A stretch of DNA of 31,423 nt from Diphasiastrum complanatum (lineage: Eukaryota; Streptophyta; Lycopodiopsida; Lycopodiales; Lycopodiaceae). Below, one piece after another: positions 1-14,664 of this stretch. Each line of letters begins with the position of its first letter. Position 1 is the stretch's first letter. The translations under genes and the position numbers were made by a program. The DNA lies in contig MU836251.1 in assembly GCA_029204225.1 (NCBI GenBank), forward strand, positions 1-31,423, read 5' to 3'. A model generated the notes under the pieces. It saw only the letters and a list, made by a program, of their open reading frames with translations, was not told where the DNA came from and did no database searches.

Positions 1-1160
1 AAACCCCGAATACTCCCGGATTGAGGAACGCGGTTTCATTCAAGAATAAATAGAAATGAAGAAAGATTCATTGTTATCAGAAAAGATAGGAAAGGAAAAA
101 AAAAACTTAGTATATACATTTGTACACTGCTGGTTGTATATTTTTCGATCAACAAATAGAAGCTGCTTTACGAAGTTTTGAAAAAATCAGAAGGAATAGT
201 TATGAAAGTTTTGGATAAGGATGTCAAGGTGGTGATCTAAACAGGTCCCACCCACCGAATCAAAGCCTCATATGAAGTAAGGCGTCAAGACTATTTTGTT
301 GGTAGAAAAGTTCCATTGTAGGCCACGAGAAATTTACTCCACTTTACTGAATGAGAAAAAGATGGAAAGGTTTCATTCAGAGCATTGCGCAGGTACTAAA
401 AGAGGTTGGCAGAACTTTTCCATTTTTGATGGAGCTGCCAAAGAGTAAACCAGCAGTTGGAGGAAATTAAGTTGATTGTGCAAAAATGAAAATTCAACAA
501 TTGGAATGACCGGGTCCATATTCCACCGTGAGTCGTATAAATTTCTATGCTCATACTTCCATCTTGAGACACAACTTGCCTTTACGCTAGTTACCCACTA
601 AATCCTTTAAGGAAGGGATATTTTATCAGTTCTTTCAGACAACATGATTTATGATCATAACATTAGATGATCAGAAAATGAAGGGGCTTTAGAAGAGGAA
701 TCACCGAGAAGGTAGAGATGAAAGTATGAGATGGAATATGTGAATTTATTGGAGATGCAAAGCGAAGAGTTTGAGGTTCTAGCAAAAGCATGTGTTGGCC
801 TGTTTTGTTGGATGCTAGATGGGCTAATGGGAGACAATGACAATCAAGGATGTGTATTGATCTAGACCATGAAAGCCTAGGATGTTGTTATAAGTATAGA
901 GACAATATCACTAGGCATATGGCACCATTAATTGTTAGATTACATTTATTATCAATTATATGCGTTTAATATTTTTTTAGAGGACTGTCGTTTGGGTGTG
1001 CTAGGCTATTAGCCATAATCCTGGTAGCTTCATAAAAAGTTCTTTTAAGGGTCTCCAAAACAATATAAGTAGGATGTTTGATAGTAATTCTTTAGTTTAT
1101 GATCATGATGTCTTGAGTATCTTTGTAAGAGAACTTGCACACTTAACCCTTTTGTTTTGG
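1..1160. other. AT-rich gene-free sequence, unrecognised
   Basis: I see no convincing coding region, RNA gene or repeat structure here on either strand. The few open frames are under 65 codons and resemble no family I know. The sequence may be old, decayed transposon DNA, but nothing in it proves that. Confidence 0.5.
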
Positions 1161-1173
1161 TCAACTTCTTATG

Positions 1174-1417
1174 AGGTTTTGAGATAATTTGTAGTATCTT
1201 CTACTACAATTAGGCTGATGACCAACCTTCAAAACCTTTGGTAAACATTTTTTCTAGGTTTGTTTTGAATCTAAAAAAGCTGTGAAATAATCGGACAGAT
1301 GTTGGATCTTCTACTTTAGCTAGGCTTATACTCGATTTTGATCTTTTTTTGGGAACGTTTTGACTAATTGTTATAACGGTTGTGAGATAATTGGTTGGAC
1401 CTTCTACTATAGTTATG
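1174..1417. repeat. Degenerate ~103-bp tandem repeat, about 2.5 copies
   Basis: Three related blocks start near 1174, 1279 and 1379. Each carries a variant of tgagataat followed by atcttctacta or ccttctacta and then an a/t-rich ttaggc or taggct motif. The spacing of about 103 bp indicates an old tandem duplication. No coding potential is apparent. Confidence 0.5.
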
Positions 1418-1949
1418 TTTAGACTAGGGTTTGAACCTACGTTGCAATGGAACAATGTTATGGTAATGCTTGCTTTAGAATGCAACATTCCATAACACTT
1501 TTTAAAACGAGGGTTTTAAAACTCAATTTAGGGCTGTGGGCTACTTATTTTTTTGACAAGAAGAGTAGTAGGAGCAATAATGGGAGATCTTGGCGAGGGT
1601 GGAGTCTATGCGATTGTTGGATACTTTGACATCACAAATATTTAACAGATTGATATTTTTTATTCGTTGATCATTTTATGAGTTAAGTTTTAAGGACTAC
1701 CATGTTGAGAATAGTGAAATAGGCCCTAAATTCAAATTTAATTCATTTTAAACAATCTAGGCTAGAGTAAGAGGTCTTAGAAGCTGGGAAGTGATAAAGT
1801 AGAGTCAATTAGGTAGGTAATTAGGTCAGGATGTAGATGGCTCATAAAGCACTGATTCATTCACTATATAAGCCTCAATGAGTCAGTCGAGACCTTGGTG
1901 ATCATAGTTCAACTTTACATGCCCAATGGCTATATCTTATCAAGTGTAA

Positions 1950-2265
1950 TAGATGGGTTTAAGGTTTAATAGAGGGGTTTAAGATTTATGGACCCAAGCC
2001 GTAGACATTACGAGATGTGGTTTAGGGTTTACAAGAGGGGGTTTACGAGAGGGGATTTAAGATTTATGAGTATGGACTGTAAACATTACGAGAGGGGTTT
2101 ACAGTTTACGCAATGTGTCTGCATGAGTGAGAGATATGTCTATTGGTTTAAGAGGGAGGGGTGATAACAGTTTGACATACTGATTTATGATTTAAAAGGA
2201 GGGAAGATAAGGGTTCATGAGACAAGATTAGGGTTTACAAGAGGGGTAAAGGTTTACGAGAGGCG
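1950..2265. repeat. Degenerate GGGTTTA-type repeats (telomere-like)
   Basis: The stretch is made of variants of gaggggtttaaggttta, gtttagggtttac and tttacgagagggg. The plant telomere unit is TTTAGGG. At 2013-2030 about one and a half perfect units occur (tttagggttta), and the others are diverged or interrupted. A related block lies at 3928-4070, on the other side of the CT tract. It could be an interstitial telomere-like satellite or an unrelated G-rich minisatellite. Confidence 0.5.
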
Positions 2266-2336
2266 GAGATAGGCCTATTAAAAAATGAAAAAAAAAAAAA
2301 GACGTATGGTGAGAGATAGAGATATAAACCTACATG

Positions 2337-2895
<559 letters not shown>

Positions 2896-3130
2896 TAGAT
2901 AAGAACCTTAAACTTTTGTAGCAATTACCTACATTGTCAATCTCAGTTTGCAGCTATGGAATCTATGGGATAGCTGCCTGTCCCAACGTCCTAAAGAGTT
3001 GAGGAGTAACCTAGAGCTACAATGAGAGACGAGGTTGCATGTATTGGTTTTATGAGGAGGGGGAATAAGAAACAGGTCTAGGTGAGAGGGAAAGGTTTAC
3101 AAGGGGACTAACATTTTAAGAACACGGTTA

Positions 3131-3860
3131 AGTGCATTCACGAGAAGTGATCCAGTGTCGCCGAACGAAGTCTGTTCTGCCTACCATCTGTTTCATATTG
3201 TGCTGCACACGAGACGAAGCCACAACACTAAACCAAGGTTCCAAACGGTTCAGTAGAAACGTGCAATTGAGCCAGAAACTCTGAAAATAGTACAAGAAAG
3301 TTAGGCCTATCGGACCAGATCTGGTCGAATGCCCTCAGAACTTCAGACGGAAGGTGACTACAAGTTCATGTGCTCGAAATGAATCCACTAGACCAGTTGC
3401 AGCTCGATTCCGATGTCATTTGCTTGAAAAATATCCTTCGTGTCGAAAGGAACGCCATAGGGCACAATGAATGGACTATTTTTTGGCATTCACGATAAGT
3501 AGTCCAATGTCGTTGAACGGAATCCGTTTTTCCTGTTGTTTGTTCCGTACTGTGTTGCATGTCGAGATAAGCATGCGTCCGAGCCAAAAAACCCTGAAAG
3601 TAGTATAGGGAAGTTAGGCCTGTCGGACCAGAAATTGGTCGGATTTGGTCGAATGCCCTCAAAATTTTGGACGAGGGGTGGCTACAAGTTCGTTTTGCCT
3701 ACTGTATGTTTCATATTATGTTGCACGTCGAAACAGACCCATAGCACCAAACCAGTTTTCGAACCGTCGGATTCATGCGTAAAAAAAATTTTGTCCAAGC
3801 TAGTAACCCTAAAAGTAGTCCAGGGAATTGTAAAGATATCAAGTTTTAAGGAAATCAATG
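3131..3860. repeat. ~350-bp diverged tandem duplication
   Basis: Copy 1 begins gcattcacgagaagtgatcc (3133) and copy 2 begins gcattcacgataagtagtcc (3488). They share blocks such as gttaggcctatcggaccag / gttaggcctgtcggaccag and tggtcgaatgccctca. A further partial copy of the cctactgtatgtttcatatt segment begins near 3695. Open frames in both directions (for example 3366-3662 minus) arise from the repeats and match nothing I recognise. Confidence 0.75.
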
Positions 3861-3927
3861 CATGAATATGCACACTCTAGACATGCACACAAACACACAA
3901 ATCTCCACACACAACATACAAGAAACA

Positions 3928-4070
3928 GATTTAGGGTTTATGAGAGGAGGGTAAGGGTTTACAAGGGAGATAACAAGGTCTACAAGGTGGGAGTAAGGGT
4001 TTAATAGAGGGGTTTAAGGTTTATGGTTAATGCCTAATGCCTAAAGCCTAAAGCCTAACCCTAATGATTA
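3928..4070. repeat. Second block of GGGTTTA-type degenerate repeats
   Basis: The block contains atttagggtttatgagagg, agggtttacaaggg and aagggtttaatagagggg, then a run of taatgcctaaagcctaaa ending in taaccctaa (the complementary telomere-like phase). It closely resembles 1950-2265, so the two blocks are probably copies flanking the CT tract and the 3.1-kb duplication. Confidence 0.5.
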
Positions 4071-4199
4071 ATTACTGGTTAAAGCGCACACACACACTTT
4101 CGAACTCAACAAATGTTGGGCTAATCAAGCCAGGGCTTTGTTGAACTTAGAGCTCAGGTGATCAGCTTGGGCTTTGTTGAGGTCAAAGCTCAGCCCAAA

Positions 4200-4358
4200 A
4201 ACACACACACACACACACACTCCATAAACACACGCATACACACACCCACCCTCCATAGACACACACACACACACACACACTCCATAAACACACACATACA
4301 CACACACACCCTCCATAAACACACACATGGCACACACACATACACACACAACACACCA
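4200..4358. repeat. CA-rich minisatellite
   Basis: A (CA)n tract alternates with the unit ctccataaacacac, giving about two and a half copies of a ~68-bp unit (starting near 4200, 4260 and 4312). It abuts the 5' end of the recognisable hAT coding sequence. The Cys/Val-rich minus-strand frames across it are dinucleotide artefacts. Confidence 0.85.
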
Positions 4359-4375
4359 CATGCTTTGCATTCGAC

Positions 4376-5567
4376 TTGGTGGTCATCGACCGTTTGATCA
4401 GGTGTAGGGCGCAGCTTCTACAAATGGTTGCCAGTGATCTTTGGCATGCCAGTATGTTTCAGCACACTGAGGATGGGGAGCACTTTTCTTCCACGGTGAG
4501 GGGAGACCAGTTCTGGAGGGATGCACAACATTGTCAAGACTACTTCGACCACTCTACATTGTGCTCTACATGGCTGACAACGAGGGGTCGACACTTGGAC
4601 TGGTATATGAGCTCATGGACTGGATTGGACAGTTCCTGCAGCTGTCCATCTTGCAGCCAGAGAAATAAGTGGTACAGTGTTCTAATTGTTCTTTATCTTT
4701 TTAGTGTTTGCTAGTTTGTTTTTCTATCAATGTTATGTTTTTTTGTAATTCCTAAACCACATGCCTCTCACCTGCAGGATGATCGAGTTGAAGTTTATTT
4801 GGGAGACGTGGTGGAACTACTTCCACAGGAGTATCCACAGCATTGCACACATGTTGCATCCCCTCTTCCTCTCTCTGACACAGATCGCAGACAAGGAGCT
4901 CGAGGCCGACTGGCTTCAGTACATTCATAGGGTGGGTCCACACATAGGTTTGGATACTATCAAGCTCATGGAGGAGCTCGCTGCATTTCATTTCAACAAG
5001 GGCACGTTCAGCCACCCAGCTGCTCAGGATCCAGAGATGAAGCAGCTTCCCATTACCTGGTGGACCATGTTCGGTAGCACCTACCCATCCATACAGCATC
5101 TTGCACTGCGTGTCCTTTCTCAAGTATGCATTTCATTTCATCCTCCATTGCTGTGTTTCGTTGACCTTCCACCCGTGCACATGTGTTGAAGCATTTCATT
5201 ACACGTACCACAAGACTGCGTTGCCTCCGTGTGTGAGCGTAATTGGAGCACATGGGCACTCATTCACATGAGGAGAAGAAATTGGTTGTCAGTGAGTCAG
5301 TTGGAGCAGTTGGTGTTTTGTAGCACCAACGCACGTCTCGCCAGGAGACTTCCGACCATTACGAGCGCATTGTAGGTGATAAGCTATTCTCCCATAGTAT
5401 GTTGGTTGACCCTCGGTACGTTGGTTTCATTTCTTGAAAAAGTCGTCTTTCTGACATGCAAATTTTAATCCTTGCAGACAAAGATATCTGATTTGGAGCG
5501 CCAGGTTGACTTGCCTATGGACAATACCCATCCCATGCTTGCAGATGACCTGGGCACACAGTTGATG

Positions 5568-5664
<97 letters not shown>

Positions 5665-6319
5665 GCTTGAGCACAGAGAGCCTTCATTGTACAAGGCAGA
5701 TGAGCCAGTGTCATAGGATGATCAGGATGAGGATGAGCCCATTCGGGTTGTGTTCACCATATCATAACGGGATGAGGCATATGATACAGGTGTTGGGCAC
5801 ATGCCTAGAACAGGGGTCACAAGTGCATCACGTGGTAGAGGTGGGACACATGCCACAAATCATACCGGGAGACGGGCGGGGACACACAGGGGGGCCAATG
5901 GCATACCTTCTTATGTTGATATGATGGAGGAGGCTCTTGAGAGGGGGCATAGTGATTTGGGTTTACCTTCCGCAGCATCTTGGATGCGTGCATCACAGAG
6001 CCATAGGCATTTCTATGACAGCACACCAGAGGAGTCACCAGATGACTTTGATTGTACCGATTGGGAGGCCATGCAGCGTCCGTATGGTGCACGTGATGAG
6101 GCACAGGATAATCCAGAGGATGGTGCACGTGATGAGTCACAGAGCCCAGAGCATTTGTGTTCGGATGCCCAGCTAGACGACTTGATTGCAAAGTTGGATT
6201 CAGAGGCCCAGCAGATGTCGAGCGTTAGGGCATCTCCATCCTCTCTAGCCAGCATGCCCTACATAAAGTCTCAGCCAGAGCAGCTACACGAGATGCCTAC
6301 AGTTTCTCCAGTTCCTTAG
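4376..6319 (+). pseudogene. Decayed hAT-superfamily transposase (C-terminal half)
   Basis: hAT transposases cut and paste DNA transposons; the C-terminal dimerisation domain is diagnostic. In order I see FWRDAQ (around 4520), then after a one-base frame change MADNEGSTLGLVYELMD (4565-4615), then WWTMFG and ALRVLSQ (5055-5123), then CERNWSTWALIHMRRRN and WLSVSQLEQLVF (5232-5325). Candidate introns are about 4672-4777 (acceptor ctgcag), 5124-5214 (donor gtatgc) and about 5370-5477 (acceptor ttgcag). The acidic tail around 6030-6110 (DDFDCTDWEAM) fits hAT C-termini. Upstream, the BED finger and first catalytic Asp region are missing; the gene starts against the CA minisatellite. A frameshift near 4555, an imperfect phase at the second intron and a GA microsatellite in the coding tail mark it as broken. 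The family call is firm; exon edges are inference. Confidence 0.85.
5572..5659. repeat. (GA)n microsatellite inside the hAT C-terminal region
   Basis: There are 44 GA repeats between QLMAQ and the downstream tail of the hAT remnant. In the open frame through it the tract reads as alternating Arg-Glu. It is either an expansion within the coding sequence or an insertion after the gene died. Confidence 0.95.
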
Positions 6320-6660
6320 AGGGTGTACGTGCGCCGCACAGCACCTCCATTGCCACCGATGTCGTTGAGGCCTGCAACCCCTCCATCACCATCCACTTCT
6401 GCAGCACCAGGTCTCCATGATAGGCCACCATCTGTGCCCAGGATTTCTCTTGTCGTGCCCAACATCCACAGTGGCTCCTCCAGTGGCTCCAGTGCCCAGG
6501 TTTTCTCTTGCAGCGCCCACATCCACAGTGGCTCCTCTAGTGGCAGCACCCACAGGATGTACCAGTAACGGCCACCGCAGTGCCCTTTTCAATACATATC
6601 ACTGCTATACTTGCCTCCTGTAGGGACGGCCCCTCCACAGCCAGTTCCATTACGCAGAAA
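6320..6660 (+). other. Pro/Ser-rich continuation of the hAT reading frame
   Basis: After the TAG at 6317-6319 the same frame stays open to 6568 and is rich in Pro and Ser (for example TAPPLPPMSLRPATPPSPS). It may have been part of the transposase tail before the stop arose. It contains a tandem duplication of about 54 bp (about 6436-6489 and 6490-6543), each copy holding catccacagtggctcctc. Confidence 0.4.
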
Positions 6661-6863
6661 TACAACCCCCTTTATAGCATTTCATAAACACACATATTAC
6701 ACTACATTACACCAGGCATGCATTGCACAAAAAACACATTGAACATTAATTCAACGGTGGTATCAAAATAACAATACGTATCCCGCCACATACGGCTGGG
6801 GCTATTCTTTACATTGTGTTAGACACTAAATGTTGCCTCATCTTATGCCGAAAACTACATAAC

Positions 6864-6987
<124 letters not shown>

Positions 6988-7065
6988 ACAAATCTAACAT
7001 TGAATACTATCAAGCATTATCTATTTATCTATCATCCTTAAATTCAAAACGCAAAACACACACAC

Positions 7066-8652
<1,587 letters not shown>

Positions 8653-8685
<33 letters not shown>
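8653..8685. repeat. (TG)n microsatellite
   Basis: About 16 TG units, directly upstream of the GTACC-rich tandem array. Confidence 0.95.
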
Positions 8686-8686
<1 letters not shown>

Positions 8687-8744
8687 GCTCTCACTCTCCC
8701 TAACAAAATTTGTTGAAATCACGTCATAAATTATAATTATATTT

Positions 8745-11560
8745 CAGGATACACTGAGAAACACACTGGCTCAGCCCAATACAATGTTGGTTCACTTGAA
8801 ACTTCTTAAAGATTCCTTCTGCATTAAAGTCATTGTTAACATCTTCAAAGTGGAGAAGTATTTTCGTTACCACTGGTCTATATTCAAGAAGTCTTATCGT
8901 GTTACACGACATAAGTGATTTCAAACTCCCTCACTGCACGTTGAAGAGTTGTTTAAAAGCTTCTCATAGCAACAAAGTACCAGAGCAGTAGAAAGTACCA
9001 ACACGTAGGACCAAAGCATCTTATAGTACCAAAGTACAAAAACATCTAATTGTACAAAAGCTAAACATGCAGAAAAGTACAAGAACCTTAATTGGTAGTC
9101 TGGAGGATCAAAATTGTTATACGATAGGCTCAAATAGTACCAATCTTTGGTACTCTAAAGTCTCAGAAACACGTAAACATTAAAAAAAAAGTATATATTT
9201 TGTGAAATTGTAGTACCTGAAGCTTAGATTCCACCAATTGGTAAACAACACTAAAATAGTACCAAAAAGACCATAAAGGATTGCATGCGAGCTGCGAACA
9301 CAAATAAATATAGAGAAAAAAAGTACCTAATTATTATAGTTTTATGTGTAAAATGTGGTCACGAGAAGTCTAAATAGTACCTATTTGGTAGATTTTAAAA
9401 TAAAACTTATAGACTTAATATAAAAGACCTAATCTGGTAGATCAGAATTGGTTTACGATAAGTTCTTGTAGTACGAATCTTTCATATTCAAGTGTTTCAC
9501 AAGCACAAAGATAATACCAAAACAATACAAAATATGTAAAATTAGTACCCGACAATGGTGCAGCTCAATACAGTGTTGGTTCACTCAAAATTCTTAAAGA
9601 TTCCTTCTGCATTAAAGCCATTGTTAACATCTTCAAAGTGAACTTGAGGAGGATTCTCATTATCACTGATCTATATTCAAGAAGTCTTATCGTGTTGCAG
9701 GTAGAAAGTACCTGCAAGTAGTACCAAAGCATCATATACAGGTAGTACCAAAGTATCATACATGGGTAGTACCAGTAGTTATTGAAAGTACCTACAAGTA
9801 GTACCAAACCATCATATACAAGTAGTAACAAAGTATCATACATGGGTAGTACCAAAAAAGTAGACATACAAGTAGTACCAAGAAGGTAGAAAGTACCAAC
9901 AGGTAGTACCAAAGCATCACATAGAGGTAGTATTAAAGTACCAAAGCATCTTATAGTACCAAGTACTACACATGCAGAAAGTTAAAGAACCTTAATTGGT
10001 AGTCTGGAAAATCAAAATTGTTACATGATAGGTTCAAATAGTACCAATCTTTGGTATTCAAAAGTTTCATAAACATGCAAACATTACAAAAATAGTACAA
10101 ATGTAAAATTGTTAGTAACTAAAGCTTAAATTCCACCAATTGGTAAAGAACACTAAAATAGTACCAAAAAGAAAACAAAGGATTGTATGCGAGTTGCGAA
10201 CACAAATAAATATCAAGAAAAAAATACCTAATTTAATAGTTTTATGCATAAAACATGGTCACGAAAAGTCCAAATAGTACCTATTTGGTAGATTTTAAAA
10301 ATAAAACTTAGAGACTTAGTATAAAAGACCTAATCTGGTAGTCAGTAAGAATGGAATTGGTTTACAATAAGTTCTTTAGTACGAATCTTTCATATTAAAG
10401 TGTTTCACCAGCACAAAAATAGTACCAAAACAATACAAAATATGTAAAATAGTACCCGGACACTGGTGCAGCTCAATATTGTGTGGTTCACTCAAAACTT
10501 CTTAAAGCTTCCTTCTGCATTAAAGTCATTGTTAACATCTTCAAAGTGAACTTGAGGAGGATTCTCATTACCATTGATCTATATTCAAGAAGTCTTATCA
10601 TGTTATAGGTAGAAAGTACCTGCAGGTAGTACCAACGCATCATATACAAGTAGTACCAAAGTATCATACACTAGTAGTACCAGGAGTTTTAGAAAGTACC
10701 TGTAGGTAGTACCAAAGCATCATATAGAAGTAGTACCAAAGTACCAAAGCATCTTGTAGTACCAAAGTACTACACATGCAGAAAGTTAAGGTACCTTAAT
10801 TGGTAGTCTGGAGGATAAAAATTTAACACGATAGGTTCCACTAGTACCAATCTTTGGTACTCAAAAATTTCATAAACAAGCAAACATTACAAAAATAGTA
10901 CAAATCCTGTAAAATTGGTGGTAACTAAAGCTTAGATTCTCCAATTGGTAAACAACACTAAAATAGTACCAAAAAGACCACAAAGGATTGTATGCGAGTT
11001 GCGAACACAAATAAATATAAAGAAAAAAGTACCATGGCCACGAGAAGTCTAAATAGTACCTATTTGGTAGATCTTAAAATAAAAATGAGAAACTTACAAT
11101 TAAAGAACCTAATTAGGTAGTTAGGAGGATCAAAATTGGTACACCATAAGTTATTGTAGTACCATTATGTTGTATTCAAGTGTTTTACCAGCACAAAATA
11201 GTACCAAAATAGTACAAACTTTGTAAAATTAGTACTCGACTACTGGAGTAATACTACCAATTGGTGTAACAACAATAAAGCAGTACCAAAAAGACCGAAT
11301 CGGGACATGTGCAAACTGCATATGTGACGAATTGTAAAAAAAATAGAACCAAATGTTGTAGATCATTCTAAAATAAAAATGGTACACATTATAGATCTTA
11401 GTAGACCAATTTGGATTATTTTAGAATGAAAATGAGACACAAGGTATCAAAGCACCTATTTTGGTAGTCTGTATTATCAAAATTGTTTCACAATAAGTTC
11501 CAGTAGTACCAACACAAACATTCAATGCCCAAAAGTTTCAAAATATTAAAAAACACCAAA
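8745..11560. repeat. Hierarchical tandem array of ~0.8-0.9-kb GTACC-rich units
   Basis: Landmark blocks recur in order. The block ctcaatac..tgttggttcac followed by aagattccttctgcattaaa starts near 8770, 9558 and 10467, a period of roughly 790 then 910 bp. Each unit then has attcaagaagtcttatc, clusters of gtagtaccaaagcatca, ttaattggtagtctgga (9090, 9990, 10797), ccaattggtaaa and ataaaac near tggtagatttt. A sub-period is also visible: the ggtagtct..gatcaaaattg block recurs in a diverged form within each unit (near 9434, 10335, 11115, 11462), followed by a tag, gtac or ttac motif. Units decay toward 11500. All open frames here, such as the Tyr/Leu-rich minus frame at 9565-9912, are translated repeats. 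Confidence 0.8.
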
Positions 11561-12140
11561 CAGCTAATTGCTAGTAGATTGAAAACGTTCAAAAACTACC
11601 AAAACTATCAAAAGCACCAATGAACGACAAACAATAGTACTTTCTGCACACCAGAAGTACAAAATGTTCCATGAGGTCCAAACAGCAAAAAGAGAAGTTA
11701 TTTGAAAATAATATAGAGTACCAAAAGTACCAAAAATATATCTTACACAAGTTTTTATAAGTACCAAATAGAAAATAAATAGTTGTTTATAAGCTTCTAC
11801 AAGTACCAATAGTCCCAAAAGCCCAAATGAGCAAAATATCAGTTGAGTAAAAAACTACAATACAGTTCCAAACAGCAAGAGGTGGAGTGTGTATCTACAG
11901 AACCAAAGAACATGAGTATCAAAGATTAGTTTCAACAGTGCAAAAGATCAACATTACCAAGAAAACGAAAATCCAAAAAAAATGAAGGACCTGAGTGTCA
12001 TCAAGAAGATGTACTGGATGCCTAACAACACTCTTTCTTCCAATCACACTTGCAGATTTGTTACAAACAGTCATAGTCTCTTCATATCTCTAGTGCATTT
12101 GTACCCAAAAAAGGTAGTCTTCTTGATAGTCCATGTTGTA
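11561..12140. other. Tail of the GTACC-rich region, AT-rich, no gene
   Basis: Scattered agtaccaa motifs continue to about 11810 without clear unit structure. The rest is AT-rich and unrecognised up to the RNase H remnant of copia fragment C. Short frames at 11564-11818 and 11982-12245 show no family features. Confidence 0.45.
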
Positions 12141-12149
12141 CCACCAAAA

Positions 12150-14664
12150 CATGCTTTTAGCCAAGTAATGTCAAAGCATCCTCTATATTTCCATTATAAC
12201 ACAAAGCATAGTGCTTGGTGGCTTGAATGTATCTTAGTACTCTGAGTAGAGCCTTCCAGTGAGGTAGGCCAGGATTGGACATAAACTATGACAATGTGCT
12301 TATAGTAAATGCTAGATCAGGTCTAGTGTAGACCATGGCATACATGATCGATCTGACTATCGACTGATAGGGGTATTTGCACATCTCTTTCTTCTCTGCA
12401 TCAGTCTTAGGGAACATATCCTTTGACAATTTGAATCCTGGGACCATAGGCGAGTCTGTTGACTTGCAGTTTTTCATGCCATACCTATAGAGTACACTGG
12501 TTAGATACCTTTCTTGACTTAGTGTGATACTTCTCTTTACTCTGTCTCTATTTATCTTTATTCCCAAAAGGCGGTGCAAAGGGCCTGAATCAGTCATTTC
12601 GAATTTCTTCGATAGAAAATTCTTTATCTCATGAAGTAGCTTATTTGAATTGTTGATGATCAGTGAGTCATCAATATATAGAGCTATTATGACATAGCTT
12701 GAGCCTCTGAGTTTGAGATAAACATTAGAGTCAACATAGTTTGAGATGAAGTCATGCTACAACAAAAATCGATTAATTCTATCAAACCAGGCCCTTGGAG
12801 TTTGCTTTAGCCCCCCGTAGAGAGCTTTCTATAGATACATACTTTGTGTTCTTGGCCTTGAAGGACACAACCTTCAAGTTGATAGATATAAATATCTTCT
12901 TGTATATATCCATTCAGAAAGAGTGTCTGAACATCCATCTGGTGTATTTCCAGATATTCGATAGCTACGAAGGCAAATAAAGATTGAATTGACTGAAGTC
13001 TTATGACTGGACTGTAAGTCTCAGTGTAGTCAATCACGTAGGTTTGTTTGTAAACTTTGACGACTGGACAAGCTTTCCATCTGGTTGTTGAACCATCTGG
13101 ATTGAGCTTCAGCTTGAAGATCCACTTAGTATCGATGATCTTTGCATCTATAGGAGCTTCAACAAGACGCCAGGTCTTGTTCTTCACCAATGAATTGTAC
13201 TCAGCATGCATGGCACAATGTCAGTTGTCTGAATTCGAACTTGACATTGTCTCTATTACGAAAGTGGATTCATCATTGCTAATGAATGTCTGAGGGACAA
13301 AACGATCAGGTTCTCATCGATGTCTTGCAGATCTTCGAACAATAGTTAGTTGCTGAGATGATGATTCACCTTGTTGTGCGACAGGGTTATCTTTGATGTC
13401 CGTCAGAACAGTCGTAGGTCGAGGTCTATTGATGGTGATGGGAGTCATTCGGATGAACTCTTGCATTGGTTGCCTCTGCTTGAAGTCAAAAAATTTGTCT
13501 TCAAGGAAGACAACATCTCGACTAACTAAGATTTGGCTCATTTCGACATCAAAAACTCTATATGCCTTGTGTGACATCGAGTATCCAATGAAGGTACTCC
13601 TGCAGCTAACGAGGTCAAGCTTCTTTCTCAGATGAGAGAGAATGTGTACATAGCAAAGACAGCCAAATACTCGGAGGTGTCGTAGAGTCGGTTTTAGCCA
13701 TAGAAAGCTTTGAAGGGAGTCTTTGAATCAACTACTTTGGTACTCGAATAGTTCTGCAGATAGCAAGCTATTGAAATAGCTTCAGCCCAAAAGTTCTTGG
13801 TGAGTTGAGCATTTGACATCATCGATCATGCTTCATTTAGCAAAGTTCGGTTCTTCCTTTTGGCTATTCCATTCTACTGTGGTGTGTAGCTAGTGGTGAA
13901 CTGATGATGAATGTCGAATGATGCCAGATAGTCAAACATTTTGTTTGACAAAAACTCTCCACTATTGTTAGTACAAAGGGTTTTGAGTCATTGACCAGTC
14001 TATGTCTCAGCAAATTGTTTGAAGTCTTTGAAACGGTTAAAATCCTCAGACTTGTTCTTGATGAACATAATACTGGTAAATCTAGAATAATCATCAATAA
14101 AAGTGATAAAATATAGTGCATAACCCAAAGAGGGAATGTTCATAGGGCCGCACAGATCACAATGTATTAATTCTAGAATGGACTTAGATCTAGTGGCTTG
14201 TCCCTTTTGGAATCTTGATCTAGGTTGTTTGCCTAGTAGGCACATCTCATAGACATGTCGTATGTCGGTGGAGTCAGCATTAAAGTTTAAGTCCATGACC
14301 ATAGAATTATGATGCATATACAAGATTGATCTCATGTTTAGATGTCCTAATCTTTGATGCCATAATTGGGCATTTGAAGTACTCACATTTGTGAAAGTGA
14401 CCCAAAATGTACAGATTACCTTCTTTGTTTGCAGAGAAGATTTCTTTGTCGTGCTTGTCCAGAATGGTACACTGCTTCGAATCGAACAAGGCTTTGTAGT
14501 CTTGATCAATAAACTTGCTGACTGACAATAATTTTTGGTCAATTTGGATCCATATAGTAGATCCTTGAGCAAGGTCAGCTTACCATTAGGAAGATAGAGA
14601 CATATAGATCCTTTGCCTCCAATCTGTAGTGCACTTGAGTCACCAAAGTAGACATACTTTGAAT

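Noticed and set aside
4125-4397. Cys/Val-rich and Thr/His-rich ORFs
   Set aside because: They are produced by the CA minisatellite on the two strands; no independent coding signal.
9565-9912. 115-codon Tyr/Leu/Val-rich ORF resembling a membrane protein
   Set aside because: It is a translation of the gtagtacc repeat clusters within the tandem array.
8745-11560. CRISPR-like repeat-spacer array
   Set aside because: Repeats are irregular, hierarchical and hundreds of bases long, with no constant spacer length; the window is clearly eukaryotic.
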